Below are positions 1 to 13,284 of a stretch of 64,000 nt of DNA, piece after piece (within the stretch, counting starts at the first letter, position 1; every line of letters begins with the position of its first letter). Both the position numbers and the translations under genes were made by a program. A model generated the notes under the pieces. The model worked only from the letters and a program-made list of their open reading frames with translations, was not told the DNA's origin and searched no databases. This DNA is from Salminus brasiliensis (Eukaryota; Chordata; Actinopteri; Characiformes; Bryconidae), in assembly GCF_030463535.1 (NCBI RefSeq), contig NC_132879.1, forward strand, positions 38,367,425-38,431,424, read 5' to 3'.

Positions 1-2104
1 TCACATATAAAATATGTGAGGGCAAAGAAGGTGACGAAACATCTTCCATCTCTAGAACCTGACAATAGTACATTGTATTATAAATAAAAATGTAAATATT
101 AGGCACAAGATCAGGAAGAAAAAGCCTGTTAAACTCCATAAATCAATTGTGTGGACACACTATATGACCGTCTTGCAAAGCGAATAACTGTCATTAACAG
201 TTATTCTGAAGTGTGCCTCCTAAAACACTGTCAAAGCTCATGTCTAAAGCTCTATTCTTATCTCTAATTCTTATTCTTTTTGCTCAAGGATCCTCCAACA
301 TGAGGAATATTTTGAGCAACAGAAAACTTCAGATCTATTTTAGACTGTCAACCTCATAAGGACTTAACTGCTCCATAACAATAATACTTGTAGGGCTCAA
401 AGGCTGTGTCAGTGTTATAGCGAGGGGACTTTTAGGACTTTAGCATGGCACAAACACTGCTGCTTTTATATCCACACCTTTTAAATGTGGTCTTCGTAGT
501 GGGTGGACAGGGTGTGAGCTGTGGAGAAAATACAGTGCAGGAACACCCTGTGTTTCAACAATGGTGGCCATTGAAATCAGATCAATAGGCCAAACCATTC
601 TTGCAGAAGATCAGCACCATGAAATGATGCCAATTCTGAAAGTGAAAGGTCATGAAAAGAAAGTTTTAAAGGGTCCATAGCGTTTTTTCTTTTCCCCTGC
701 AGTCCACTTATGATATTTATGTGGGTTTGGGTTCCAAAATTAGGTTTAATACAATTCTAATTGACCGAGCATTTCGCCTCTGACCGAAACTGAATGTGTG
801 AAGCCAAACCGACTAATATGTGTTTGTTTTCATCACAGAACCACTGAAGAGCTGTTGATAAAAATGACTGACAATTCAGTTTTCCCTGAACATGACCCTT
901 AGAAAAAATCAATTATTGACTTCTAAAAGGTCAGGTTCAGGACTGGACACTGGCTCCAAGTTTGACATACCATACAATAGCCTGTGCCCTGAGTATTGTG
1001 CTTGTGCTGTTTTTTTCTGTTTATCAGACAATTGAATACTATCGTTAACTGGATCCACAGTGGTAAATGTTATACTATGTTAGTATCTTTGTTGTTGTTA
1101 TTGTTGTTGTTTTGGATACATTTTGCTTGTAGGTTTGAATATCCAAATGGGTGAGAGTGCTTTGGCTTAATTCCTAGGCAGTGAAAAAGTAGCAGAGCTT
1201 TAACAGGCTCAAAGCCAGATGCTCAAAAGACAAATGTGCTCAATATATGACAGGCAGCAGGAAGAAGCGCATGGCTAAATATAAACAACAAAAAAAGAAT
1301 TATGCCGTACTTCTGTATCTGCTAAACTGGAAAAAAATGATGTTAATGCATATTTATCATCTAAGGTAAGATTCATGTTGCAATAATTAACTGGATATTC
1401 TCTATGTATTTATATGTATTTAAATCTGCTGTTATTTAATCTTGTATGATATTACTGTACATTATTGCCATGACCATTTATATCATTGCCTTTTTGTTAG
1501 GGTTTTTTTTGTTGTTGTTGTTGGCATACACAAGTTGTTAACCTTGAGCCTATGAATGTCTTGTTTTGTGCCTTCTTTGACAAAAGATTGTCCATATGAA
1601 AACTATTATATTGCAATTTACGGTGTTAATAATTAGTAAATAAGTTACATAATTAGGTACAAGCAGTAGATATGACAAAACAGATTCTCTGTGTTATTTG
1701 TTCTAAGTGAAAGTAAATTATGTATTTAGGACTATGATGTCCATGCTCAATCCAAAACACCATGGCCTCTAATAAAAGTCAGTGGTCCGCCAACATTTCT
1801 TCTGAGTGCAGAATATGTTTGCGTTCCTTAAAACTGTGCTGTGCTAAGATTACAAAGTTGTTTGTTTTCAGTGATAGCACGCCCTGCACGAAAGTGCATG
1901 ATGCTGTGTCAGCAGATCTTGCTATGTCAGACAATGTCTTGGCACGTGGTTGTGTTTCCTCAGCTCCTCCTAAGACAGCATCTTAAAGAATTGAGGCTGA
2001 TTACAAGGCTTAGGAGTGACCATAAAATGCATATGGACAGGCACATCCTCACAGAGCTGAAAACCATTACCTGATTTCCAAAAGGCATAAAGTTACAGAT
2101 TTCT
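1..2104. other. No gene or named repeat seen
   Basis: AT-rich sequence with GTT triplet runs near 1090 and 1510. Open frames are short (under 80 codons) and lack splice or family support. Confidence 0.6.
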
Positions 2105-2425
2105 GTAATATTTAAAGCAAGATGATTTTTGCTTTCCTCTGGCAATGGCTGCAACACAAGCCCAAAACATTATCAACCCAATCCTCCCATTGCTCATTAC
2201 GGCCAAAAGTTGACTTCAATCAGTCCACAGGACTTGTTTCCAAAGTGCATCAGGCTTATTTGCATGCGCCATTGAAAACATCTGATGCTGAGATGTGTGG
2301 TGAGGAGGCAGGAAAAGTCTTCTTCTGATGACTCTTTCATGAAGGCTATATTTATGCAGGTAGTAGTACTGTGCACCACCACTCCAGAGTCTGCTAAATC
2401 TTCTTGAAGGTCGTTCTCGGTAACA
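2105..2425 (-). mobile_element. Tc1-like transposase remnant
   Basis: GGCTGCAACACAAGCCCAAA, CATTACGGCCAAAAGTTGAC, CCACAGGACTTGTTTCCAAA and CCAGAGTCTGCTAAATCTTC follow the minus strand of a common fish Tc1-like element. Frame is broken. Confidence 0.7.
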
Positions 2426-3386
2426 TTTTAATCACAAACCCAAAAAAGTCATGATATTGCCCCAAAATTCTGCTTTGCAAAGCCAAAGCAATTTCGATCT
2501 TTAGGGCATTCTTGACTGCACAGTTACGAGCGTCTTTGGAAGTCTGGCCTAGTAGCCTTGCAGGAATGCATGGCCCCTGCATAACAACCACTACAAAGCC
2601 CTGAAAAAGAGAAAAGAGAGACGAACACAGAGTACAGACCCCCCCAAAAAAGAGGGTGACACGACTTCCAGTCAGCTCGCTGATGTCAAAGCCACTTTTA
2701 GAGCAATGACCTCACCCAACCTTTTCTACGGGCAAAATGTGTGAAAGGGAAGTAGTGTGGAGAAGAGAAGATGAGGAGGAGATGCTTTCCTTTGTCTGTA
2801 TGAGTGTTTGGGTTTGCGTGTGAGCCACCCAAACAGAATGACTGAAGCTGGCTGGAAAAGGATAGTTTTCTCCTTACTACAACAACACTGAAAAGCAAAA
2901 AAAAAACCCTTCCCTTTCTTTTCAGCAAAGTCCTCAGTCCATCTGGACTTCATTCAACATGACCACCTCTTCCAAAGTTGGTGATCCACTAGACAAAGCT
3001 GAAACCCTCGTAAAAATAAAGGAGCTAAAATGTCTACAGAAACTTCACTTGGTGCAAAGGTTTCTTTTACACTTACACATTCTTTATGGAACCAAAAGTG
3101 CTTCTCTTTTGGCATTACTCAAAGAGTGTACAGCATGACTAACGCTACAGGTCTACTGCATGTATTTTATGTACTTCTTGTCAGTATTTCAGGTAGTTTC
3201 TTTAAGTGGTTCTCAAGAAACAAGGAGGTTGGACTTTGAACTGGTGCTATAGGACCCTGTCCACCCACCCAGACCCTAACCTCAACTGAAAGGAAAACAA
3301 AGGGCAGGGAAAACGACATGGCATTCTGGAGTATTTTTGGAGAGTTCAGTACTGATATGCTTAACCTCCTCTTGCATGTTTTACAG

Positions 3387-3432
3387 TGTCAGCCAGCTCT
3401 TATCTACCAGCCTAAGGGCGATCTCCTCTTAG
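3387..3432 (+). CDS. Candidate exon, unidentified
   Basis: A pyrimidine-rich acceptor (GCATGTTTTACAG) is followed by 46 open bases reading CQPALIYQPKGDLLL and one extra base, then a donor GTGAGAC. Its phase 1 end fits the phase of the next candidate at 5713. I do not recognise the protein. Short splice-flanked open segments occur by chance, so this is tentative. Confidence 0.22.
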
Positions 3433-5200
3433 GTGAGACAGACGATGGGGAGACAGCATAAGTGCTGCCACTACCCACACATACCCACACACACACACAC
3501 ACACACACTTTCACCCCCTCTCCAAATATTTCCCCTCCACTTCTCCTCATTCTTCTCTCAACGGTTTGCCTTTCCCTCCGGAAAATCGTTAACAGTCGCC
3601 CAGTGATTATGTTTTCATTGGTTAAAGGTATGCGCAAAAAAAAAAAAAAAGATGAACGAGACTCCGGGATCATTAATCTTGAGTGTGTGGCTGGGAGAGA
3701 TAGACAGCGGAAGGGGCTACTTATGGAAAAGTGCCAAGGCGTTCTATGGCTGGGTTGTGTAAATAGTGGGAGTTTAAATCTCTGTTATTAGAACTTCAAA
3801 ATCGATAGTTTTCACCACTGGAAATGGTAAAACGCAGGTGCACCATGTAACCGGTTCACTTTTAGCAGCTGCTCATGCATTGCTATAAAACAATGATGAA
3901 ATTAATGCATATATCATTTTTTGTCATGACTAGACCGTGCTAAAGTCACAAAGGTCTTTTATTTTTTAACTTAAGTCAAACAAGTGGACACACAAAAAAC
4001 AATAATGACAATAATAACAATAATTGATGGCTGTTTTATTAAAGCTTCTATTATTTATTTCACTTTCTTTTTACTTACACCAGAAGAACTTCTATCTAAT
4101 CTCACAAAAATCTTGTGAAAAACATAATTAATGGCTGTTTGGACTGGAAATGAAATAAGAGATGGGAGGTATCTGGTCAGGTATTTATTTTTACACTGTA
4201 CTGAATCACCACAGTATTTCTATTTTACACACATTACACACACGCATGAAAATGCCAGTATCCCTTTACATTGAGTGACAATTTCATGATGACTGATCAG
4301 ACAGAACTAGTCCAAAATGGCTAGTAATAAAATCTTGTCACTTTAACTTCCATTAGAAGTCACAGTATCCAACATACAGTATCTAAGAATAGGATGAGCA
4401 AGGCCTCACTCTTTCTAATAACAAAGAACATTCCTAGTCATGGGATTAATCATGGGATTATTGGAGAAATTTGAAAAGGATTAGTAAGTACTTTTAGAGC
4501 TGAATTGGCCTAGACTCCTTATTTCTTCAGAAGAACAAATGGGCTCAAATAGCCTGCATGCAGTGCATTCCAATGACTGAAATCATTCAGAGCCACACTG
4601 GCTAAGTGCCAGAATTGCTGTGGATGGATTTTGTTGGAGTCATTAGGCTTTTTAGTTATGGGTTCCAATTGAACAAATCATATCTCAAATTTTCTTTCCT
4701 ACATATCGTGCACCTTTCAGCTGTAGGCATTCCATCCAAAGGCCCACCAATCAAGGACAGTGATTATACTGAGCACCCATTCTGTAAAAAAATCAAATAA
4801 TTGTGTACATCAAAACACATACTGTTCAGAGTTGTCATATATTTACCCAATTACAAGTACAAGAACAATTACATTTACTTTAAAGTTATAGTTAAACATT
4901 TGGGGAACAACAATAAGCTATCAAATGATATCAAATCTTATGATGTATTTCTATATAGTTCTCTGCCTCAACATTACATCATCACTTTTTTTATAAATAC
5001 CACACTGAATGTTAATTTTATTAACATTCTTTGCTAGGGTTAGATTTCTGAGTCATTCAATAAACATCTACAGCTATTTTTGTGCACAACTTCAAAAGAA
5101 AATCTAATCAAAACTGCACATTTTTGAACAGTGATTCTGTGTAAATCTCATTTTTTTGATGGGTATGAAACAACTTTGCTACGTATTATCTGACCTGTAC

Positions 5201-5269
5201 CTCAGTAAATGGTCTGGTAGTGCTGACGAGGTCATAGTTTTGCTCCAGCAGCCTGACCTTAACATTGCT
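5201..5269 (-). CDS. Candidate exon on minus strand, unidentified
   Basis: Minus-strand acceptor TGTGTTTTTAG, 69 bases (23 codons, phase 0 at both ends) reading NVKVRLLEQNYDLVSTTRPF, then donor GAG followed by GTACAG. No match recognised. It is on the opposite strand to the 5713 candidate, so both are unlikely to belong to one gene. Confidence 0.22.
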
Positions 5270-5712
5270 CTAAAAACACAAAAACAAAAAAAACCACACT
5301 TCTATGCAAAAAATTTAATATAGGTGGTATGTACGGCTAGGTGAGCACCCCCCCGGTTGGTTGGGATTTCACAAGCAGATGAGAAAAACATCACTCTAGT
5401 CTACAAATGGAACAAGCAAATCCCCCAATTTATCAGGAAGGAGTAAAAAAGTGCCAGTGTTGGTAAAATGTCATGAGGGCCTCACAAATATTAGCAATAA
5501 ATTTGCAATAAAGTTTATCCTCATGTCTTGACCAAGATTGGACATGTATAGCTCAAACAGCAGGCCTAAGTCTAATGGTAATAGTTGACCCACGTTAACC
5601 GTAATACTGTTGCAACTAGGTACTAGTTAGTATAACTTCAATTGTTCAAGTGTCACTGTTCATAATACTCCCCACACAGCTTTTCCTGGTGCTGTTTAAT
5701 CTGTGTGCCTAG

Positions 5713-5798
5713 GTGTATCTGACAGAGATGATTTGAGGCTTGAAGGGGTTAATGGACACCATCACATTGCTGTGGAATGGATGACAGCACAGCAGCAG
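5713..5798 (+). CDS. Candidate exon, unidentified
   Basis: Acceptor TCTGTGTGCCTAG, 86 open bases, donor GTGAGC. With the two leading bases completing a Gly codon, it reads VSDRDDLRLEGVNGHHHIAV then EWMTAQQQ. Composition looks protein-like and the phase joins the 3387-3432 candidate. On the other strand this stretch is also open, so coding status is unproven. No family recognised. Confidence 0.28.
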
Positions 5799-6954
5799 GT
5801 GAGCTAAGATCACACACAGTAAAAAGCCAACCATCTGGGTGGTCCACACGTGTGAACCGAGTGAACGCCATGTTGACCCTCTGTCTTTGCACATACAAAG
5901 GAGGATTCACAAAGTGAAGACATAAAGAAAAGAGCTGAGCTCTCAGGGTATGTCATGTGATTTATGTACAGGGAGAAAGACATGTATATCCATAGATCAG
6001 CTATAGTTCAGCTCAATATTGTATATCCCCGTATAAGAACTGCCATTTTGGAGATGTTCTGACCAAGTCGTCTAGTCATCACAAGTTGGCCTTTGTCAAA
6101 GTGGCTCATTTTCTTACGCTTGGCCATTTGTCCTTTTGGCCATCACCTTTAAGAACTGACCATAAACTGGCTGGCTAAAATGTATGTTCCACCACTTGAC
6201 AATTATTCCTATTTTTTATTTATTTATTTATTTTTAAACAGCAGCCTTTCTGACAACTGATGCTGGTTGAAATGTGCCTTATAAATGTTTATGAGGCTTT
6301 TATTAGTTGTCATAAAATGTTTATGTAGATGTAAATGTCATGCTGTCTTACAAATGCTTCGGTACAGTGCTAACATAAAAGCTTGCACAAACAATTAAAC
6401 AATTTGGAGGCATGATTTCAGGGGGCTTTTCACAATATAATGGCAATTTAAGTGTCTCTGAGCACGGTATCACCCTCTAAAGCCTTATTTACATCAGACT
6501 TTCCAAACCTCACTAGAATCCACTGAATCAACTTCTAACAAAGATTTCAAATTGGTCAGACAAACTGCTTTTAATTTTCTGCCATCTAAGTTCAATCAAG
6601 GCTGCTATGACGCTATGACTGATCGATACAGGGAGACCATGTGGAATAAAAGGTTTTTTAGTTAATATTGACCTAGACTCACCTTCAAGACCATATATGA
6701 ATAGCTGGGATCAAAATATAATTTGTTGTCCAATTTTTTTGTCCAAACTTACCAAAAAAAATTAATTATCAATCACAAGCATCAAAATGTAGCCTGCAAT
6801 GTTTCAGCTTGTTTAGACATGAATAACATCTAATTTGATTTTACACTGCCTCTATTGACATACCTTACCCAGCACTTGACCTGTACATCTACTCATTCAT
6901 CAGACCTTGAGCTTGATGGACTACAATAGCATAAGATTATATAGCATTCCACGT

Positions 6955-7240
6955 CTGTCAGCCAAGAACAGAAAGTTCATAATACAAAGCAAATGGCATC
7001 TCAAAGTGGTCATAAACATGACAATTAGTATGGTGCTCTTTAGTGGCCTTCTCAGTCACCAGATCTGAATCCAATATAACACCTTTGGGATGTGGTTGAA
7101 CAGGAGAATCGCTCCATGAAAATCTGCAGGAACTGCATGAAGCCATAATGACAACATGGACATCTTGTGAAATCCATTCTGGAATAATGGTGCTCTATCC
7201 AGTACTTTTGGGATGAGTTGGGACATTGGGGATGAAGTAG
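6955..7240 (+). mobile_element. Tc1-like remnant joined to a MITE fragment
   Basis: TCTGTCAGCCAAGAACAG is followed directly by CAGTCACCAGATCTGAATCC and CACCTTTGGGATGTGGTTGA, which in complete Tc1-like elements lie several hundred bases apart. The second part encodes the SPDLNPI..LW region of the transposase, with a stop. From about 7165 the sequence switches to a piece of MITE family A (CCAGTACTTTTGGGATGAG). Confidence 0.75.
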
Positions 7241-7314
7241 GATTTTAATTTGTTAAATTGTTAATATACTGTATGTTATAATTAGTTAAATTGAGTTCCT
7301 TTGAAGCAAAGCTT

Positions 7315-7710
7315 TGGCTAGATGAATGCAAAGTTTAATCATTTGGGCACAATAACAGAAGGCATGTTTGGTACAAACCCGAGAACCAGAATGATCTGTG
7401 GTTGCTTTGCAGCAGCAGGGCTTGGCAGGCTCCCCATCATGGAATTCACTTTCAATTCTTTGTTGTATCAGAGGGTGCTTGAAGAAATGTGAGACAATCT
7501 ATACAATCACTGCAGCTAAAGTAAAGGTGGACTATGCAACATGACAATAACCCAAAGTTTTCAATAAATCCACCAAAGAGTAGCTCTGCAATGGCCAAGT
7601 CAAAGCCCAGATTCAAACCCAATTAATGCTGTGGGTAACTTGACATGGGCTGTGAACTGCTTAAAGAATTCTTCATGAAGGAGTAGGTCAAACATTCTCC
7701 CGATTAATGT
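7315..7710 (+). mobile_element. Tc1-like transposase remnant
   Basis: ATGACAATAACCCAAAG, GGCCAAGTCAAAGCCCAGAT and the following CTGTG..TGACATGGGCTGTGAAC recall the third-catalytic-residue region of a Tc1 transposase. No open frame remains. Confidence 0.6.
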
Positions 7711-9989
7711 CAGAGACGAAAACGCCTAATTGGGGTTAATTCAGAGTTATTTTCACCAATTTTCAATGTTTTTGCAAAGCTGTATCACCTGTATCTAAAG
7801 ATATTGTTTGAAATAAGATCAAATATTACTAGGCTTAGATTTCTAAAAATTCTTAGACTATGATACTGCAAGACAACGATGAGGGCTTTAGTTATACTAA
7901 CACTGTGAGAGCACATCCAGTGCCAGACTGGAGCTACTGCTTCAGCTTTGGGGTTTGTACATTTGCACATTGTTTAACAGGCTGTTCAGTGGACAGTGTT
8001 AGAAGTTGGACAGCAAGTCTGTTTAACAGCCATATGCGTGTTGCATGCTCGTGCAATGCTGTAACAAATTGAAAGACCAAAATAAACGTCCAAGAAAGGA
8101 AAAACTTCCCTCCCTACCTCTTTCACACATGTTCCAACCTCCTCCCTTTTCCTCAGTTTCATTTTATTGGGCAGTTTTCACATTTAAGAGGTGCATTCTG
8201 CTCTATGGCGCTAATGCGTTTCGACTGATGTTTTAACCTCGACATGGCCAAACATAACAAAGGTCCAACATTCTTGGGCTCTGAAATCAGTGGCACCAGC
8301 AGTTATATAGTGTTTATGGTCCTAATATGGGCTCAGGCAGGATAAAGAACCTTTGGCTCTCCTGGCAGGTCTAAGGACATGCTGAATTGGGAAAAACCAA
8401 ATTTCCAAGACGTCCAAAGATAGCACAGGATGCATGGGAGTTGACCCAAAATTCCCAAGCCATCCATGCAGCCCCGCAGCGTTTAGAGAGGGAAAAACAA
8501 ATTCCAGACATTCCTTTGTGACCAGTGTGTGGGTCACTTGAACAGCCTGACCTTCAGGGAGAGGGAGAAAAAAAGGACAAGGATCAAAATCTACTGATAA
8601 CAAGGTCAGCGTAAACACTTCAGTTACAAGACTTTTCTGTCCCACTCCATCATCTCTGATCCCTCTTTGCTTCCTGTGGAATGGGGTCCAGCCTGGATTT
8701 AGGGCTGCCAGGTCAAATGGTTCAAATTAGGACACATATCTTACTTTCTATGAGCTATAAACATGACAACAGCTATTAGGTAGTTCCTTAAAATCCTGCA
8801 ATCTGGCAGTTTAGTTGTGCCCCACCTAGGTTTACTTTTGAAACTCCAACAATCCCAAGGATTAACTGTAGTGTATAAATCAGTTTTGTGAAGATATTTT
8901 GTTAAGTGCTGCAACTAACAATTATTCACATAATCAATTAGATTCATTCATTAGATTAATCAGTAAACTGAGCCACAAATAGTCTTATTAACTGCATATT
9001 TCAAAATAAACATAGAAGATTCTATTAGAACTTTACATTTGTATTCAAACTATTTGACTACTATTCATTATGACTAACAATAACAAAACAACAGCCATAG
9101 TTTAAATATTATCATTGGTAACATCACTTGAATCACAGTGTCACTTGTGTCACAGGTCAACAGCCAAGAAACATACGTCAACATGAAAACACAAAAAAAC
9201 AGAGTTTCAAAAAACAGCCTGGAGAACATACCCATACCAATATGGACTAGCAGCATTAGCAGCCCTGAAAGCCGGTAAGTAGCATTTAGCAGTTCAGCCA
9301 CACAGTAACATAAAAATGCAGCTCATCCCTTCAGCCAGTGGCACTTATTGCATTTGTTAAACCATAACAGAGCTGCAAATTTAATGACATGCTCTTTAAC
9401 TGTGGGTTTAGCAGATAACACAAGAGCATACATTCCAGTATACCGTGTTTGTTTATTAAATATAATACTTCCAGGTCAGATTTAAACCATACATCAGTAT
9501 TTAAGTTCAACAGCACTTAGAATTAAATGTGGGGAAACACTTTACTAAAAAACTGATGCTCCATATTAAAGCAAATGTTTGGAACGATGACTGCATAAAC
9601 AGATGACACAGGGAATGTTTTTTTTTTTCATATTTCTTTAAAACCAATCCACCAACCAGCTATAAAACACTGTTTCAGGACAGGGTACCAACCTCTTTCT
9701 CCCAAAGGGTGATCCCCGTCTTGATGGTTAACAGACGGGCTCAGACACTGGTTTACCACTATGCATTTGGACACTGCAATGGAATGTTCAATAAAGGAAC
9801 TGCAAAACATCACAATTTTCCAGAAAGACAATTTTCCATTAAAAAGGTGAATGGAAACTTTGCAGGACATTCATAAGATTGTGTGGCATTCTAGTAAATA
9901 TTTGCTCATGTATGTGATTTCAACTCCAAACACCGTCCCTTTCGAAAAAGAAAACAGGGAAGTCCTTGAGCTCCAATCACTTATGCTTT
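7711..9989. other. No gene seen
   Basis: The longest open frame (107 codons, minus, 8645-8322) shows no splice signals or family match and is probably chance. 8905-8975 holds AT-rich palindromic sequence (ATCAATTAGATTCATTCATT) of the kind found in hAT-like element ends. Confidence 0.5.
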
Positions 9990-10605
9990 TATACTGTTCT
10001 AGATCATTTTCTTCAATTTACATGGTTCTCCTCATTTACACTGTTCTAGGTCCTTGCACTCCATTAAGACTATTCTCCACATTCACACTGTTCTAATCTG
10101 TTTTCCTCATTTACACTGTTCTAGATCATTGTTCTCCATTCACACATTTCTAATCTGTTCTCCTCATTCACACTGTTCAAAGCTGTTCTGCATTCACACA
10201 TTTCTAATCTGTTCTCCTCATTTACACTGTTCTAGATCATTGTCCTCCATTTACACTGTTCTAGGTCATGGTCCTTCATTCACACTGTTCTAATCTGTAC
10301 TTCTCATTTACACTGTTCTAGATCATTATTCTCCATTCACACATTTCTAATCTGTTCTCCTCATTTACTTTGTTCTAGATAATTGTCCTCCATTCACACT
10401 GTTCTAATCTGTTCTCCTTATTTACACTGTTCTAGATCATTGTCCTCCATTCACACTGTTCTAATCTGTTCTCCTCGTTTACACTGTTCTAGATCATTGT
10501 CCTCCATTTAAACTGTTCTAGGTCATGGTCCTTCATTTACACTGTTCTAAACTGTTCTCCTCATTCACACTGGTCTAGATCATTGTCTTCATTTACACTG
10601 TTTTA
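9990..10605. repeat. Minisatellite with two alternating unit types
   Basis: About 20 imperfect units of 26-30 bases. One type reads CACTGTTCTAGATCATTGTC plus CTCCATTCA, the other CACTGTTCTAATCTGTTCTC plus CTCATTTA. The two types alternate irregularly. Open frames over the array are periodic artefacts. Confidence 0.93.
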
Positions 10606-10619
10606 ATATGTAATGTATG

Positions 10620-12889
10620 TCCTATTGGCAAATGTTTAGGCTTTCCAAAAAAGCTATGTCTGATACTGCAGTTGGGTCACACAGCATATTATGATAGAAA
10701 ATATTATCCTGAAAGCATTAATTTAGAGAAAAGAGTGTGATGATTAGAATTCTTATTTTCTTTAACAAAAAAACTTAACTGTTCAAGAATGGCATGTCAT
10801 TGACGACTGAGTGAAAAAGAGCAATTGTGTGTGTAAGTCAGTGAATAGTTATGTAAGCCTAAAGAGCATGACGACAGTGAAACACTTGGACTTTGTCCAT
10901 GTGTTGATTTGTTTATGCAAAGCTAAGCACACATCTAGTGTGTGACATCTGTTCATGCTTAAATGTAACATTATTACATTATTATTGTATCCCTGAGGAG
11001 CTGAGAAGTGAAATCAGCTCAGAAATATTCAGTCATACACACACACATGCACACCATGCATAAGTGTAATGCTTACGTAGCTTCTTTCCTAGCTGCATTG
11101 TTTGTCATTCCTTTGGTACAGACTGTACCTCATACTGTTCCCTTTGGATCCTTGCAAAGGTAAAGATTTCCTCCTGTCTTCCTTATTGCATTACATTCTG
11201 TGGCCATGGAAAACATGAGAATGCTACACGGTATGTAGCGGCAAATACAACAAGCGGAGGTGCTTTTGTCTTACTGTTACTTTCAGCCATGACTGTGAAA
11301 CAGCACCATTTTTTCTCTTTTCTTCTCTCACGTCATTTGGTTTCATGAGCATGAACAGAAACTGGCCTCCACGCTCACCTCCAGTTTCTGCTGGATCACT
11401 GAAGTGCCTCATTTAACCCCAAAAGCCTTTCAATGTACTTTTCGACTTCAATAACATGTTTTCATAGTTCTGTCATTGTCCATTTTTGATCTTGATGAAC
11501 ATTTGGAGATTGTGTGTCACAAGCAAATTTATAAAGAACCCTCAGAGATCTGCGTTTTGTTACGGCTACCACAGTGCATCCAAAAGTAAAGGCGGCAATA
11601 TGCTTCTTCAATATAGAGTCCCTTCTTCCACACAGCACTCATATACTGTATTTTACCATATCCTATATAAATACCTCTCAATTATATATATAGGTGAGCC
11701 AAAACATAAGGCATAAGGCAATAAGGCAAACCTGGGCATCCATTTGATGTCAATAAAAAAAACAAGACTCATCAGGCCATTAAATCATCTTCTATTTCCA
11801 GTCTAAGTTCCTGTCCAGAAACTGGAGTATCCATGTAGACACATGTGATGGTGGACAGGGGTTAGCATAGGCACTTTGACTGGTCTGCAGCTGCACAGCG
11901 GGGTGGGCTGCATGGTGTGTTGTGCATATTTTTAGTTAGTAAAACCAAAATGAGATGTAAGTGGAATGCATGTGGAGATCTTTTGTGTGAAGATTTTTAT
12001 GTTTTTATGTATTGAATTTATTTGCTGATTTTGGGAAAATAATAAAGGCTAGCATATCATATAAATCTGCCAGAAAATGTCACATAATATACCACATTTA
12101 ACTTTTTTGTTGTTGTTCCCAAATATAATATTCAACAAATTAACAGAAATTGGGTATTTAAACATTTGCAAAAGCTGATCTAATACTTTTTTAAGATTAC
12201 ATGGCAACAATAGTTTGCATTAACTTCAAAGAGACTATGAAACAGGATAAATGTTGTCCACTATGAACATGCACTTTCAGTACTGCGATCAGGAATAAGA
12301 TTGTAATTGCAATTGCATGCTTTCATGCTGCTCTCCTTTGCTAGTACAAAACACTTATAGGCCCTAAAAGCACATGGCATGTCACTGAACACCAATGGCT
12401 TGCACACACTCACTGTTACATGTTTTTACACAACTCTGGCAAATCTATCTACTTAGATCTGACCCATTTCTAATCCGGGGGTGCACCTTCTCAAGCACAC
12501 CGCTTGTGAGCTTGCTGAGGCTAGAGAATAAAGGCTCATTCTGCGTCTCCAAGAGAACTGGTGGGGGTTGGTTGGGCAAGGTCCAGGTGAAAGTTCTCTG
12601 CATGTTTGAGCACAGAAACAGAGAGGAAAGCAGGGGGTTATACAAGGGCCTCCAGTCCTTCAGTTTGGTCCATAGCACGTCATTTAGGCTAGCATTACAC
12701 AAGAACTTCATTAAACAGTAAAATGCAGCAATTTGTATTATTTAGCAGATGAAAATATGCTTAGAACAATTCAGGCAAAATAGCTCATGTAACTGAAGAT
12801 CTGAGCAAGCTACTCGTTAGCATTCCTCAGAGAGTAGGAAAGTAGCAGGGCCATAACTGCTTTGACCAAGATTGAGCAGTACCACTTTT
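10620..12889. other. No gene seen
   Basis: One short splice-flanked segment at 11122-11159 is discussed under findings. The overlapping frames at 12395-12721 on both strands have no support. Confidence 0.5.
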
Positions 12890-13250
12890 TGTCATGATGA
12901 CACACCCACGTGTAACACCCAACCAACTTCATGGGAAAACACAGCAACCACCTGGAACACCCCAGAAATCACTTATAACCACTTATGAACACCTAACAAC
13001 ACCATATAATCCACTTAGTAACACCTCAGCATTCCTTTGGGATAGCTTAGCAGCCACTGGAAATATCATAATGACTTCATAGAAACACCCTAGCAATCAC
13101 AAGGAATATCATGGCAATTGCATGGCTACAACTTAGCAACCACTCGGGATACCATAGGTACTTAGCAAATACTTAGCAAATACAGTTTCACTCTAGAGAC
13201 CACGTAGCAACAGTCTCACAACTGCCTAAGTGGGAACCACTGTGCTGTGC
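12890..13250. repeat. Degenerate tandem array
   Basis: Many variants of TAGCAACCAC and CACCTAGCAACACC spaced at about 10-25 bases. This is an old minisatellite; a 62-codon frame over it is an artefact. Confidence 0.65.
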
Positions 13251-13282
13251 AAATATTTTTGTTAAGAAACTTTTGTTAAGAA

Positions 13283-13284
13283 AT

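Larger units (their letters stand above)
2426..6954. other. Unannotated except candidate exons
   Basis: Contains CA repeats at 3480-3508 and an A run at 3638, TTTA units at 6213-6236, and the three candidate exons listed. The frames at 3404-3791 are driven by the CA run. Nothing else recognised. Confidence 0.5.

Noticed and set aside
8322-8645. 107-codon minus frame
   Set aside because: No family resemblance and no supporting splice sites; treated as chance.
9851-10293. Plus frames with a repeated HCSRS peptide
   Set aside because: Periodic translation of the minisatellite; no start context or family match.
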